A stretch of 64,000 nt of DNA from Corynebacterium qintianiae (GTDB lineage: Bacteria; Actinomycetota; Actinomycetes; Mycobacteriales; Mycobacteriaceae), in the NCBI RefSeq assembly GCF_011038645.2, contig NZ_CP064955.1, positions 1,116,001 through 1,180,000 of the forward strand, given 5' to 3'. The position numbers and the translations under genes are program-made. Positions 19,459 through 30,895 of this stretch are shown piece after piece; positions within the stretch are counted from its first letter, which is position 1, and each line of letters begins with the position of its first letter. The notes below the pieces were generated by a model, which was given only the letters and a program-made list of their open reading frames with translations, ran no database searches and had not been told where the DNA came from.

Positions 19459-20193
19459 ATGACGCCGCGCCCCTTCCTCCTCATCAGCACCCGCCCCGAG
19501 GCCGACGCGGCGGCCGCCGAGCTCGCGAGCTTCTCCGAAACCATGAAAGTTCCCATCGACGCCATCGAGCAGCGCCGCGTCGAATCCGCGCCGCTCGGAG
19601 AAGTCGAGCTCGCGAACTACTCGGGCGTGATCCTGGGCGGCAGCCCTTTCAACAACACTGACCTGGCGAAGTCCGAGCTCCAACTGCGGGTGGAACGCGA
19701 GATCGGCACGCTCGTCGCAGACATCATCGACAGGGATTTCCCCCTCATGGGCGCCTGTTACGGAATCGGAGCAGTGGGCACCGCGATTGGCGCGCGGTTG
19801 GGTAACGAGTTCGCCGAGGATGCGGGCGCCGTGATGCTGTCTGTGAGCGACGCAGGCAAGCACGATCCCGTACTCGAGGGACTTCCCGACAGGTTCGAAT
19901 CGATCGTCGGACACAAAGAGAACATCTCGACTCTGCCGGAGTCGGCAACGGTGCTGGTGTCCGGCGACGCGTGCCCGATCCAGATGTTCCGGGTCAAGGC
20001 GAACGTTTACGCCACCCAATTCCACCCGGAGTTGACCGCAGCGTCGCTCGAATTCCGCCTCCGCGTGTACGCGCACCTCAATTACTTCGACCCGCAGGCA
20101 TTCAACACAATCGTCTCAGCCGCGCAGGAGGCCGACTACACCTTCAGCAACCGGGTGATGGAGAACTTCGCCCGGTGCTACCGGCGTTTCTAG
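19459..20193 (+). CDS. Class I glutamine-amidotransferase-like protein (paralogue 2)
   Basis: A 244-residue paralogue of the protein at 15272. It starts PRPFLLISTRPEADAA, has the GGSPFNN turn near residue 64, the nucleophile elbow MGACYGIGAVG (Cys near 98) and YATQFHPEL with the canonical HPE. This copy is closer to standard GMP-synthase-type amidotransferases than paralogue 1 and is probably active. Both share the C-terminal pattern of a regulatory-looking helical tail (NRVMENFARCYRRF). TAGATT (19446-19451) seven bases before the ATG predicts a leaderless mRNA. The stop overlaps the L7/L12-like ORF on the other strand. Confidence 0.85.
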   Translation: MTPRPFLLISTRPEADAAAAELASFSETMKVPIDAIEQRRVESAPLGEVELANYSGVILGGSPFNNTDLAKSELQLRVEREIGTLVADIIDRDFPLMGACYGIGAVGTAIGARLGNEFAEDAGAVMLSVSDAGKHDPVLEGLPDRFESIVGHKENISTLPESATVLVSGDACPIQMFRVKANVYATQFHPELTAASLEFRLRVYAHLNYFDPQAFNTIVSAAQEADYTFSNRVMENFARCYRRF

Positions 20194-20336
20194 ACGCTTC
20201 CGCCCGGGGCAATGCGGTCGACGAGGTCTTTCGCCGCCCGCAGGCCGAGCCCCGTCTCCTCGCGCAGCTGTTTGATGCCGCCGAGGGTAACAGGTCCTAG
20301 GCGAGCTCGACGATCTCCATGTATTCGTCCGACCAC
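20190..20336 (-). CDS. 48-residue ORF with ribosomal L7/L12 C-terminal motif
   Basis: A very short frame on the minus strand. Residues about 16-48 read PVTLGGIKQLREETGLGL then RAAKDLVDRIAP, matching the core of the bL12 C-terminal domain (E. coli: IKAVRGATGLGLKEAKDLV). That domain part recruits translational GTPases to the ribosome. The first 13 codons overlap the end of the ABC-F gene in another frame. GTG 20336 has AGG five bases upstream; other starts are possible. Three readings are open: a real micro-protein, the 3' remnant of a decayed gene, or an extension of the ABC-F protein by frameshifting. The motif is too specific to be chance. Confidence 0.6.
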   Translation of the reverse strand: MVGRIHGDRRARLGPVTLGGIKQLREETGLGLRAAKDLVDRIAPGGSV

Positions 20337-21925
20337 ATGTCCTCGTCACCCTCCGGCATGATGATAACCCTCTCCGGCTCAAGCGCGCGGACCGCGCCCG
20401 GATCGTGGGTGACCAGAACGACGGCCCCCGTGTAGGTCTTCAGGGCGTCGAGCACCTGCTCGCGAGACTGGGGGTCGAGGTTGTTGGTGGGTTCGTCGAG
20501 AAGCAGCACGTTTGCCCGCGAGGAGACCAGGGTGGCCAGCGCGAGGCGGGTCTTCTCACCGCCGGAGAGCGTGCCCGCCGGCTGGTCGAGCTTATCGCCT
20601 GAGAACATGAAGGCGCCCAGCAACCCGCGCAGGTCCTGCTGGCCCGCGTCGGGGCAGGCGTTGATGGTGTTCTCCCACACCGACTTCGAGCCGTCGATGG
20701 TGTCGTGCTCCTGCGCGAAGTAGCCGATCCTCAACCCGTGGCCGGTGACCAAGCCTCCCTCACCGTCGGTGCGCTCCACTCCCGCCAGAAGCTTGAGCAG
20801 CGTCGTCTTGCCGGCGCCGTTCGTACCGAGCACGACCACGCGCGAGCCCTTGTCAATCGCGAGATCCACACCCGCGAAGACCTCCAGGGAGCCGTACATC
20901 TTGGTGAGCCCCTTGCCGTGCAGCGGGGTCTTGCCGCAGGGGGCGGGTTCGGGGAAGGAAATGGCGGCGACCTTGTCGGCCACGCGGACGCTGTCGAGCG
21001 ATCCCATCAGGCGTTCGGCGCGGGCCAGCATCTGCTTCGCGGCGGCGGCCTTCGTAGCCTTTGCACCGAGCTTCGCGGCCTGCTTGTGCAGCGCGGAGGC
21101 CTTCTTCTCGGCGTTGGCGCGTTCGCGGCGCCGGCGGGCCTCGTCGAGGGCGCGTGCGTCCTTGTACTTAGAAAAGCCCATGTTGTAGACGTCGGCCTCG
21201 GCGCGTACAGCGTCGAGGAACCAGACCTTGTTGCAGACGTCGTTGAGAAGCTCAACGTCGTGGGAGATCATGATGAGCCCGCCCTCATGCTTGGACAGGA
21301 AAGCGCGCAGCCACGAGATGGAGTCAGCGTCGAGGTGGTTGGTCGGCTCGTCAAGAAGTAGCGTGGTGGTCGACTTACCGGAACCGTTGTTCGCCGCGAA
21401 CAGGATTTGGGCCAGTTCCACGCGGCGGCGCTGGCCGCCGGACAGGGTGTGCAGCGGCTGGTCGAGGATGCGGGCGGGCAGGCCCAGGTTGTCACAGATC
21501 TGGGCCGCCTCCGCGTCGGCCTCGTACCCGCCGAGCGCCGAGAAACGCTCCTCGAGTCGGGAGTACCTGGAAATCGCCTTGTCGCGCTCGGCCGCGTCCT
21601 CACTTTCCATGAGTACCTGCTGCTTCTCCATGCTGCGGCGGATCTCGTCCAAGCCGCGCGCGGAGAGGACACGGTCGCGGGCGGTCTGCTCGATGTCGCC
21701 TTCCTTGGAGTCCTGCGGCAGGTATCCGATGTCACCGGAGCGCGTCACCGACCCGCCGTAGGGCTCCGTCTCCCCCGAGAGAATGCGCATCGTGGTGGTC
21801 TTACCTGCACCGTTGCGGCCCACTAGGCCGATGCGGTCACCCGGCTGCACCCGCAAATGCTGCCCTGGGGCATGCAGGAGGGTGCGGGCGCCGACGCGGA
21901 CTTCGAGGTCTTGAGTGACAATCAC
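20297..21925 (-). CDS. ABC-F ATPase (EttA/Uup/Rv1473-like)
   Basis: A 542-residue soluble protein with two ABC domains and no membrane part. Domain 1: GRNGAGKTT near residue 36, LSGGQRRRVELAQIL, LLLDEPTNHLD. Domain 2: GTNGAGKTTLL near 365, LSGGEKTRLALATLV, LLLDEPTNNLD. The charged linker between them (RRRRERANAEKKASALHKQAAKLGAKA) is the P-site tRNA-interaction motif region of ABC-F proteins, which bind the ribosomal E site and regulate translation or protect against antibiotics. A short insertion (NNGSGKSTT) sits just before the first Walker B. The start is GTG 21925. Position near acn-acnR recalls Rv1473. Confidence 0.94.
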   Translation of the reverse strand: MIVTQDLEVRVGARTLLHAPGQHLRVQPGDRIGLVGRNGAGKTTTMRILSGETEPYGGSVTRSGDIGYLPQDSKEGDIEQTARDRVLSARGLDEIRRSMEKQQVLMESEDAAERDKAISRYSRLEERFSALGGYEADAEAAQICDNLGLPARILDQPLHTLSGGQRRRVELAQILFAANNGSGKSTTTLLLDEPTNHLDADSISWLRAFLSKHEGGLIMISHDVELLNDVCNKVWFLDAVRAEADVYNMGFSKYKDARALDEARRRRERANAEKKASALHKQAAKLGAKATKAAAAKQMLARAERLMGSLDSVRVADKVAAISFPEPAPCGKTPLHGKGLTKMYGSLEVFAGVDLAIDKGSRVVVLGTNGAGKTTLLKLLAGVERTDGEGGLVTGHGLRIGYFAQEHDTIDGSKSVWENTINACPDAGQQDLRGLLGAFMFSGDKLDQPAGTLSGGEKTRLALATLVSSRANVLLLDEPTNNLDPQSREQVLDALKTYTGAVVLVTHDPGAVRALEPERVIIMPEGDEDMWSDEYMEIVELA

Positions 21926-21952
21926 AACGGGACACCTTACCCGCCGGGGTTT

Positions 21953-22333
21953 CTACACCGCGAAGCCGAGCGCGCGCAGCTGTTCGCGGCCTTCCTCGGT
22001 GATCATCTGCGGACCCCACGGCGGCATCCACACCCAGTTGATCACGACCTCGTCAATGGAGGTGTTGCCCGTGATTGCGTCGGTCGTCTGCTCCTCGATC
22101 ACGTCGGTCAGCGGGCAGGCGGGAGAGGTCAGCGTCATGTTGACGATCGCTTTGGTCACGCCGCCCTCTTCCTCGATCCACAGGTCGTAGACGAGACCGA
22201 GGTCAATGACATTGATACCCAGCTCGGGGTCGATCACGTCGTGCATGTATTCGGCGGCTTCGCCAGCAAGCTTGATCTGCTCTTCTGTCTGGCTCGGGCG
22301 CTCGCCCGCTCCCGCAAAATTCGATTCGGCCAT
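21953..22333 (-). CDS. sufT: Fe-S assembly factor SufT (DUF59/MIP18)
   Basis: A 126-residue DUF59 protein, last gene of the SUF operon. The family core is GEAAEYMHDVIDPELGINVIDLGLVYDLWIE, then VNMTLTSPACPLTDVIEEQT with the reactive cysteine in SPACPL, and WVWMPPWGPQMITEEGREQL at the end. SufT-type proteins help mature Fe-S enzymes, acting as carrier or accessory factor for SufU/SufBCD. The ATG directly follows the sufU stop, so translation is coupled. Acn in this same window is a likely client. Confidence 0.93.
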   Translation of the reverse strand: MAESNFAGAGERPSQTEEQIKLAGEAAEYMHDVIDPELGINVIDLGLVYDLWIEEEGGVTKAIVNMTLTSPACPLTDVIEEQTTDAITGNTSIDEVVINWVWMPPWGPQMITEEGREQLRALGFAV

Positions 22334-24797
<2,464 letters not shown>

Positions 24798-24834
24798 AGA
24801 GTTCTTTCCGTCGGCTTTCGTTCGGTAGAGGGGC

Positions 24835-26016
24835 TTACAGGTTGGCGTTTTCGAGCTCGCCGGACACACGGGCAATCAGGTCATCGCGCACCGACTCGAC
24901 CGGGATCTTGTTCAGGACCTCATTGAAGAAGCCGCGGATGATCAGGCGGGTGGCCTCCTCCGTGGGGATACCGCGGGCGCGCAAGTAGAAGACCTGTTCC
25001 TCGTCGAAGCGGCCGACGGTGGCGGCGTGGCCTGCGCCGGCGATCTCGCCGGTCTCGATCTCGAGGTTGGGGATGGCGTCTGCGCGGGCGCCGTCGGTAA
25101 GCACCATGTTGCGGTTGGTCTCGTAGGTGTCAGTGCCCTGCGCCTCGGCGCGGATGAGCACGTCGCCGACCCAGCAGGTGCGCGCATCCGGCTTGTCGGA
25201 CTGCTTGTCGCCCTGCAGCGCACCCTTGTACAGCACGTTGGAACGGCAGTTGGGCACGCTGTGGTCCACCAAGAGGCGGTTTTCGATGTACTGGCCATCG
25301 TCCGCGAAGTACACGCCCGTCAGCTCGACATCGCCGCCGGGTGCGGTGAACTTCACGCGCGGGGTGATGCGTGTGACCTCGCCGCCGAAGCTGGCGACGG
25401 TGTGGCGCAGCGTTGCGTCGCGGCCGACCACGATGGACTGGGCACCGAGGTGCACGGCGTCGTCGGACCATTGCGTGTCGACGACCGCGTAGACCCGCGA
25501 ACTGTCGCCGATGAGCCAGTTGACGTTGTCGGCGTGGGTGCCGGAGCCTTCGTAGCGCACAACGACGGTGGCCGAAGAATTCGCCCCGGACTCAACCACC
25601 ACGGTGCCGAAGGTGGTCACGTCCGGGCCCGCACCGGTGACCGTGATGGTGACGGGCTCGGTGAGCTCGGCGTTCGCGGGGATCTGCACGATCGTGCCCG
25701 CGGTAGCGGCGGTCCACGCCTGCGCGGCGACGCGGTCGACGGGCCCGCCGGCGGCCTTGAGGCGGTCGTCGTCAGGCGAGACAGTCTCAACGACGACCTC
25801 GGAGGGACCCTCTACGGTGATCTTGGAATCAGCGACGGGTGCGAACGTCCCGTTGTGCAGGCCGCGGATGCGACGCAGGGAGATGAAGCGCCAGTCCTCG
25901 TCGCGCCCGCCCGGCACAGCGAAATCGTCGACGTTGTAGGAGACGAAGGCGTCGCCCTTCGTGTTCACGCCGGAGGCGTTCTTGACGGTTGCGGCTTCAA
26001 GAGCAGTGTCTGCCAT
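24835..26016 (-). CDS. sufD: SufD scaffold subunit
   Basis: A 393-residue beta-helix protein that pairs with SufB and SufC. The family C-terminus is obvious: IETGEIAGAGHAATVGRFDEEQVFYLRARGIPTEEATRLIIRGFFNEV, holding the conserved histidine of the AGHAATVG motif. The N-terminal residues (AVPGGRDEDWRFISLRRIRGL) are also standard. It starts three bases after the sufB stop and is followed after 37 bases by sufC. SufD/SufB similarity is the usual cause of misassignment, but the order sufB-sufD-sufC settles it. Confidence 0.96.
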   Translation of the reverse strand: MADTALEAATVKNASGVNTKGDAFVSYNVDDFAVPGGRDEDWRFISLRRIRGLHNGTFAPVADSKITVEGPSEVVVETVSPDDDRLKAAGGPVDRVAAQAWTAATAGTIVQIPANAELTEPVTITVTGAGPDVTTFGTVVVESGANSSATVVVRYEGSGTHADNVNWLIGDSSRVYAVVDTQWSDDAVHLGAQSIVVGRDATLRHTVASFGGEVTRITPRVKFTAPGGDVELTGVYFADDGQYIENRLLVDHSVPNCRSNVLYKGALQGDKQSDKPDARTCWVGDVLIRAEAQGTDTYETNRNMVLTDGARADAIPNLEIETGEIAGAGHAATVGRFDEEQVFYLRARGIPTEEATRLIIRGFFNEVLNKIPVESVRDDLIARVSGELENANL

Positions 26017-26019
26017 GGT

Positions 26020-27465
26020 TTAACCCACCGATCCTTCCATTTGCAGTTCGATAAGACGGTTGAGCTCGAGGGCGTACTCCATCGGCAGCTCCTTGGCGAT
26101 TGGCTCGACGAAGCCGCGCACGATCATGGCCATGGCCTCTTCCTCGGCGATTCCGCGGGACATGAGGTAAAACAGCTGTTCCTCCGAGACCTTGGACACC
26201 TTGGCCTCGTGGCCCAGGGTCACGTGGTCGTTGCGGATGTCGTTGTACGGGTACGTGTCGGAACGGGAGATGTTGTCCACTAGCAGCGCGTCGCACTCCA
26301 CGTTCGAGGTGGAGTGGTGGGCATTCTGGTTGATTTGAACCAGACCGCGGTAGGCGGCGCGGCCGCCGCCACGCGCCACCGACTTGGACACGATGCTCGA
26401 GGAGGTGTGCGGCGCCATGTGGGTCATCTTCGCACCGGTGTCCTGGAACTGACCCTCACCGGCGAATGCGACCGAGAGCACCTCACCCTTGGCGTAGGGG
26501 CCGGTCATCCAGACGGCCGGGTACTTCATGGTCACCTTCGAGCCGATGTTGCCGTCGACCCACTCCATGGTTGCGCCCTCTTCGGCCTTGGCGCGCTTGG
26601 TCACCAAGTTGTAGACGTTGTTGGACCAGTTTTGGATGGTGGTGTAGCGGCAGCGGCCGCCCTTCTTCACGATGATCTCGACCACGGCGGAGTGCAGGGA
26701 ATCCGACTTGTAGATCGGCGCGGTGCAGCCCTCGACGTAGTGCACGTACGCGTCCTCGTCGACGATGATAAGCGTGCGCTCGAACTGGCCCATGTTCTCC
26801 GTGTTGATGCGGAAGTAAGCCTGCAGAGGGATGTCCACGTGGACTCCCGGCGGAACGTAGATGAAGGAGCCGCCGGACCACACGGCGGAGTTCAGCGCGG
26901 AGAACTTGTTGTCGCCGGCCGGAATGACGGAGCCGAAGTACTCCTTGAAGATGTCTTCGTGCTCGCGGAGGGCGGTGTCGGTGTCGACGAAGATGACGCC
27001 CTTCTCTTCCAAGTCCTCGCGGATCTGGTGGTAGACGACCTCGGACTCGTACTGGGCTGCGACGCCGGCCACGAGGCGCTGCTTCTCCGCCTCGGGGATA
27101 CCGAGCTTGTCGTAGGTGTTCTTGATGTCCTCGGGCAGGTCCTCCCAGGAGGTGACCTGCTTCTCGGTGGAGCGGACGTAGTATTTGATCTGGTCGAATT
27201 CGATGCCGCTGAGGTCGGCGCCCCACGTCGGCATCGGCTTCTTGTCGAAGACCTCCAGCGCCTTGAGCCGTTGGTTCAGCATCCATTCGGGCTCGTTCTT
27301 GATGCCGGAGATGTCTTTCACCACGTCGGGGCTCAGTCCGCGGCGGGCAGACGCGCCCGCGGTGTCGGAATCGTGCCAACCGTAGTTGTAGGCGCCAATC
27401 GACTCAATAATTTCATCGTCGTTCATCGGCCGTTCGAGGCCGGGTGCGGGAGTTGTCTCAGTCAA
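26020..27465 (-). CDS. sufB: SufB scaffold subunit
   Basis: A 481-residue protein on which Fe-S clusters are built. Motifs include YGWHDSD near residue 30, [37 protein letters not shown] near 255 and the C-terminal [22 protein letters not shown]. The start appears to be TTG 27465, preceded by AAGGAG at eight bases and overlapping the sufR stop by eight bases (TTGACTGA). A downstream ATG (residue 15) is the alternative. The TTG start fits a setting in which sufB translation is limited by upstream sufR translation. Confidence 0.95.
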   Translation of the reverse strand: MTETTPAPGLERPMNDDEIIESIGAYNYGWHDSDTAGASARRGLSPDVVKDISGIKNEPEWMLNQRLKALEVFDKKPMPTWGADLSGIEFDQIKYYVRSTEKQVTSWEDLPEDIKNTYDKLGIPEAEKQRLVAGVAAQYESEVVYHQIREDLEEKGVIFVDTDTALREHEDIFKEYFGSVIPAGDNKFSALNSAVWSGGSFIYVPPGVHVDIPLQAYFRINTENMGQFERTLIIVDEDAYVHYVEGCTAPIYKSDSLHSAVVEIIVKKGGRCRYTTIQNWSNNVYNLVTKRAKAEEGATMEWVDGNIGSKVTMKYPAVWMTGPYAKGEVLSVAFAGEGQFQDTGAKMTHMAPHTSSSIVSKSVARGGGRAAYRGLVQINQNAHHSTSNVECDALLVDNISRSDTYPYNDIRNDHVTLGHEAKVSKVSEEQLFYLMSRGIAEEEAMAMIVRGFVEPIAKELPMEYALELNRLIELQMEGSVG

Positions 27466-28174
27466 GATCTCCGCTCCTTTCGGTGTGTGTCTCGTGCGCC
27501 GTAACCGGGTCCTTCACGGCGGCGAGGGGAATGTTTGTCGTGCAAATTCCGTTTCCGTCCGCAATCAGGGCGAGCGGTTGAACGTGCCTGCCGACGAGGG
27601 CCGAGATGGCTTCGTGCTCGGCGTCGCAGATCTCGGGGTGTTGCGTGGCGACGGCGGACACCGGGCAGTGGTGCTGGCAGATCTGGATACCCGTCCCCGC
27701 CCGCGTCACAGTCGCAGCGTAGCCGTTGTCGTCGAGAGCGTCAGCGAGGTTCCGCGCCACCGCTTCTACGTCGCCGTCAGACTCAGTGACACCCTCGACC
27801 CCGTCGAGAATCTTACGGATCCTCTCCCGGGCGAGCGCACGCACCGCCTCCTCACCGCCGATGTCCCTGAGGATCCCGATGGCGTCGGACGCGAGCGAGT
27901 CGTAGTGGCTCCCGAAGAGCTCCCGCCCCTGCGCGGTGAGGCGGTAATGCTTGGCGGGTCGGCCTCGCGTGGCTTCCTCCCCCGCTACCAGATTTGGCCC
28001 ACACGTCTCGGCGAGTTGTTCGTCTACCAGTTTGTCCAGGTGGCGTCGGACACCTGCGGCGGAGAGCCCGAGGTGGTCGCCCAGGTCGGCGGCGGTGACG
28101 GGGCCGTGCTTGAGAAGAAATGACATCACCGCACGGCGGGTTTCCCCGCCGATGGAGCGCGCTTTCTCAACCAT
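27458..28174 (-). CDS. sufR: SufR, Fe-S-sensing repressor of the suf operon
   Basis: A 238-residue ArsR/DeoR-type winged-helix regulator, first gene of the operon. [29 protein letters not shown] (residues about 25-50); the C-terminal part has [19 protein letters not shown], where the spaced cysteines bind the sensing cluster. Family knowledge: SufR with cluster represses suf, and loss of the cluster relieves repression. ATG 28174 has GGAGG eight bases upstream; the frame is open further but that sequence is not SufR-like. A palindrome at 28228-28245 is a likely operator. Confidence 0.95.
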   Translation of the reverse strand: MVEKARSIGGETRRAVMSFLLKHGPVTAADLGDHLGLSAAGVRRHLDKLVDEQLAETCGPNLVAGEEATRGRPAKHYRLTAQGRELFGSHYDSLASDAIGILRDIGGEEAVRALARERIRKILDGVEGVTESDGDVEAVARNLADALDDNGYAATVTRAGTGIQICQHHCPVSAVATQHPEICDAEHEAISALVGRHVQPLALIADGNGICTTNIPLAAVKDPVTAHETHTERSGDLD

Positions 28175-28227
28175 TGCCTCACCTCCGAACCTGATCGTCC
28201 ACACCGGTTTTCCTCGTGCGCCTTTAC

Positions 28228-28245
28228 TCAACACTAGTGTGTTCA
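28228..28245. promoter_or_regulatory. Candidate SufR operator in sufR-mptB gap
   Basis: TCAACAC-TAGT-GTGTTCA (28228-28245) has arms matching at six of seven positions, with a perfect 10-bp core ACACTAGTGT (28231-28240). It lies 54 bases before the sufR ATG, between TTTGAA and TAAAGG on the minus strand, where an autorepressor would sit. The mptB start is 61 bases away on the other side. Confidence 0.6.
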
Positions 28246-28291
28246 AATTCATTCCGCATGTGTGCCCCCGATCTGTGCCGGAACCGTTTTG

Positions 28292-28297
28292 TAGACT
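28292..28297 (+). promoter_or_regulatory. -10 box of mptB
   Basis: TAGACT ends eight bases before GTG 28306, which predicts a leaderless mptB mRNA and helps to fix that start. Confidence 0.45.
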
Positions 28298-28305
28298 TCT
28301 CGGTT

Positions 28306-29955
28306 GTGAATGCACGTCGCCGTCTCCCGCTGCCGAGCGTGACGAGGGCGGCACGGGTTTTGCCCCGCCTAGGCCGCCCGGGGTCGCGTTCGGCGGAGCT
28401 CCATGAGAGCTCGCTTATCGACGCCTCCAGCACGCGCCCCTCCATCGCCGAAGCGAACCGCTTCGCCCTGTTGCGCTGGTTTGGGCTCGTGGGAACAATC
28501 CTCATGGGCCTCGGCGGGCTCGGCGGCGGGGCGATGCCCGTCGTGGGCAACCCGTACGTGCACTTGCCGGGCGGCGCGCTCATGAGCCGCATGCTGCAGA
28601 CGTCGTCGGCACTGATCCTCATCGGTGTCGGCCTGCTGGTGGTCTCGTGGGTGCTGATGGCCCCGTTCGTCGGCGCGGGGGGCACGCCTGCACGGGTGGG
28701 TAAAGCGGCGGTTGCGCGGACCTTCGCGGCGTGGGTGATCCCGCTCATCCTGACCGCCCCTCTGTTCACCCAGGACATCTACTCGTATCTGGCGCAGGGG
28801 TCGATCGTGCGCCAAGGGCTCGACCCCTACGCGGCAGGCCCGGTGGAGATCCTCGGGCCCGAGAACCACCTCGCCCGCTCCGTTCCCTTCATCTGGGCGC
28901 AGTCGCCGAGCCCCTACGGCCCTGTGGCGCTCGGAGTCTCCGCGGCGATTTCGTGGCTCACGTCCGACTCGATCGTGCTGGGCGTGGTCGCTCACCGCCT
29001 CGTGTCGCTCATGGGCATCGGCGTTGCGGGATGGGCAGTTGTCGCCCTCGCTCGGCGCTGCGGGGTGTCCCCCTCCGCGGCGCTCTGGCTGGGCGTGCTC
29101 AACCCGCTGACCATCCTGCACCTCGTCGGCGGCATTCACAACGAAGCCATTCTGCTCGGTCTCATGCTCGTCGGCGTGGAGCTCGGCCTGCGCGGGGTCG
29201 ACGCCCTCGGGAGCCGGAACGCGGCCGCTGTTGTGTACCTCACCGGCTCAGGAGCCCTGATCTCCTGCGCGGGGCTGGTCAAGGTCACGGGGTTCATCGC
29301 CCTGGGCTTCGTCGGCATGGCCCTCGCGCGCGAGCTTGCGCGGCGCGTTGCACCGGCGGTCGCGCTGGTGGTGGCCGCCGCGACTCAGGCGGCACTCCTC
29401 GTCGCGACAACTGTGGTGGTTTCCGCAGTCACGGGCATCGGATACGGGTGGGTGACGGGCCAGGGCGGTGCGGCGTCGATACGCAGTTGGCTTTCAATTA
29501 CCACCGACATCGCCGTCATAGCGGGACATCTCGGAATGCTGCTCGGCCTCGGCGACCACATCGACGCGATGCTGGTTATCACACGCGGGGCGGGTGTGCT
29601 CGTGGCTGGCGTGTTCCTGGTGCGCATGCTGTGGGCGACGTTCCGTGGGGCGATCCATCCAGTTGGAGCCCTCGGTGTGGCCACGCTCGTGCTCGTGATC
29701 CTTTTTCCCGTCGTCCACCCTTGGTACCCGCTCTGGGCGATCCTCCCCCTGGCCGCGTGGGCGAACCGGTTGTTCTTCCGGGCCGCCGTCGTCGCCTACT
29801 CCGCTATCTTCAGTTTCCTGGTTCTGCCGCGCGGCCTCGCGCTCGACCCCGGCGCCGTGTTCACCATCTACGCCACGGCCGCGGCATCCTTCGCTGTGCT
29901 GTGCGCCGCGGCCTGGTGGTGGTACCGGAGATCCGGCCGGAGAAGTCTAAACTAG
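28306..29955 (+). CDS. mptB: Alpha-(1->6)-mannosyltransferase MptB (GT-C fold)
   Basis: A 549-residue polytopic membrane protein with roughly a dozen hydrophobic helices. It should add mannose from a polyprenyl-phosphate donor to the lipomannan core on the outer face of the membrane. The GT-C motif is FTQDIYSYLAQGSIVRQGLDPYAAGP near residue 155, in which the acidic residues are catalytic. VRMLWATFRGAIHP and HPWYPLWAILPLAAW occur in the C-terminal half. GTG 28306 is chosen from the -10 box; an earlier frame start at 28216 would run through the sufR operator. Adjacent sufR-mptB is the order in C. glutamicum. Confidence 0.9.
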   Translation: MNARRRLPLPSVTRAARVLPRLGRPGSRSAELHESSLIDASSTRPSIAEANRFALLRWFGLVGTILMGLGGLGGGAMPVVGNPYVHLPGGALMSRMLQTSSALILIGVGLLVVSWVLMAPFVGAGGTPARVGKAAVARTFAAWVIPLILTAPLFTQDIYSYLAQGSIVRQGLDPYAAGPVEILGPENHLARSVPFIWAQSPSPYGPVALGVSAAISWLTSDSIVLGVVAHRLVSLMGIGVAGWAVVALARRCGVSPSAALWLGVLNPLTILHLVGGIHNEAILLGLMLVGVELGLRGVDALGSRNAAAVVYLTGSGALISCAGLVKVTGFIALGFVGMALARELARRVAPAVALVVAAATQAALLVATTVVVSAVTGIGYGWVTGQGGAASIRSWLSITTDIAVIAGHLGMLLGLGDHIDAMLVITRGAGVLVAGVFLVRMLWATFRGAIHPVGALGVATLVLVILFPVVHPWYPLWAILPLAAWANRLFFRAAVVAYSAIFSFLVLPRGLALDPGAVFTIYATAAASFAVLCAAAWWWYRRSGRRSLN

Positions 29956-29961
29956 CCAGCC

Positions 29962-30885
29962 ATGAGCGATGCACTCGTCGTGGACAACGTTTTTAAGAGC
30001 TACCGCGACACCCTGGCCGTCAACGGGTTGACCTTCACCGCACGCCGCGGTGAAATCCTCGCCCTGCTCGGCCCGAACGGTGCGGGGAAAACCACCACAG
30101 TCGAGATGTGCGAGGGTCTCACCACTCCCACCAGCGGCAGCATTTCCGTGCTCGGTCTCGACCCGACAAGGGACGCGGAGAAGGTTCGCGAGCGAATCGG
30201 CATCATGCTCCAGGGCGGCGGTTCCTATTCCGGCATCCGCGTCAGGGAGATGCTGGAGTTGACGGCGAGCTACAACGAAGATCCGCTCGACCCCGACTGG
30301 CTGATCGACCTGCTCGGCCTGGGCGGTGTGGAAAAGACCACTTACCGGCGCCTTTCGGGCGGCCAGCAGCAGCGGCTCTCGCTAGCTCTGGCGATGATCG
30401 GCCGGCCCGAGCTGATCTTTCTCGACGAGCCAACCGCGGGGATGGACGCGCAGTCGCGTCTGGCGGTGTGGGACATCATCGCGGCAATGAAGCGCGACGG
30501 TGTGACGGTCATTTTGACCACCCATTTGATGGACGAGGCTGAGGCGCTTGCCGACAGCGTGGTCATCATCGACCGCGGTGCCGTCGTCGCCCAGGGGACC
30601 CCCGCCGAGCTCACCAGCCACGACTCTTTCCCGCTCATCGCCTTCACCACAGACAAGGAGCTGCAGCTCGCTGGGCTTAACGACGCCCTCTCGGCGCATT
30701 CCCTCTCCGCCGAGGCGACCCGCCCGCTGCGCTACCAGATCGCCGGCGGAGCAACGCCTTCAGTCCTCGCGGCGCTGGCGTCCGAAGCGCAGCGGCAGGA
30801 CGTGCTCATCCGCGACCTTAACGTCGCGCATCGCACCCTCGAAGACGTGTTCCTGGACATAACCGGCCGCGAGCTGCGGAGTTAG
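29962..30885 (+). CDS. ABC exporter ATP-binding protein
   Basis: A 307-residue ATPase of the ABC-2 (drug/lipid export) type. Walker A GPNGAGKTTTVEMCEG near residue 35, signature LSGGQQQRLSLALAM, Walker B LIFLDEPTAGMD and the H-loop LTTHLMDEAEAL are all intact. The C-terminal 85 residues form the extra domain of DrrA/CcmA-like ATPases. TAAACT (29948-29953) eight bases upstream overlaps the mptB stop by one base and predicts a leaderless start. The permease follows after ten bases. The exported substrate is unknown; position after mptB hints at an envelope component. Confidence 0.93.
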   Translation: MSDALVVDNVFKSYRDTLAVNGLTFTARRGEILALLGPNGAGKTTTVEMCEGLTTPTSGSISVLGLDPTRDAEKVRERIGIMLQGGGSYSGIRVREMLELTASYNEDPLDPDWLIDLLGLGGVEKTTYRRLSGGQQQRLSLALAMIGRPELIFLDEPTAGMDAQSRLAVWDIIAAMKRDGVTVILTTHLMDEAEALADSVVIIDRGAVVAQGTPAELTSHDSFPLIAFTTDKELQLAGLNDALSAHSLSAEATRPLRYQIAGGATPSVLAALASEAQRQDVLIRDLNVAHRTLEDVFLDITGRELRS

Positions 30886-30895
30886 GAGAATCGCA

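Noticed and set aside
25027-27504. Long plus-strand frames over sufD and sufB
   Set aside because: Antisense shadows of the suf operon without motifs or ribosome-binding sites.
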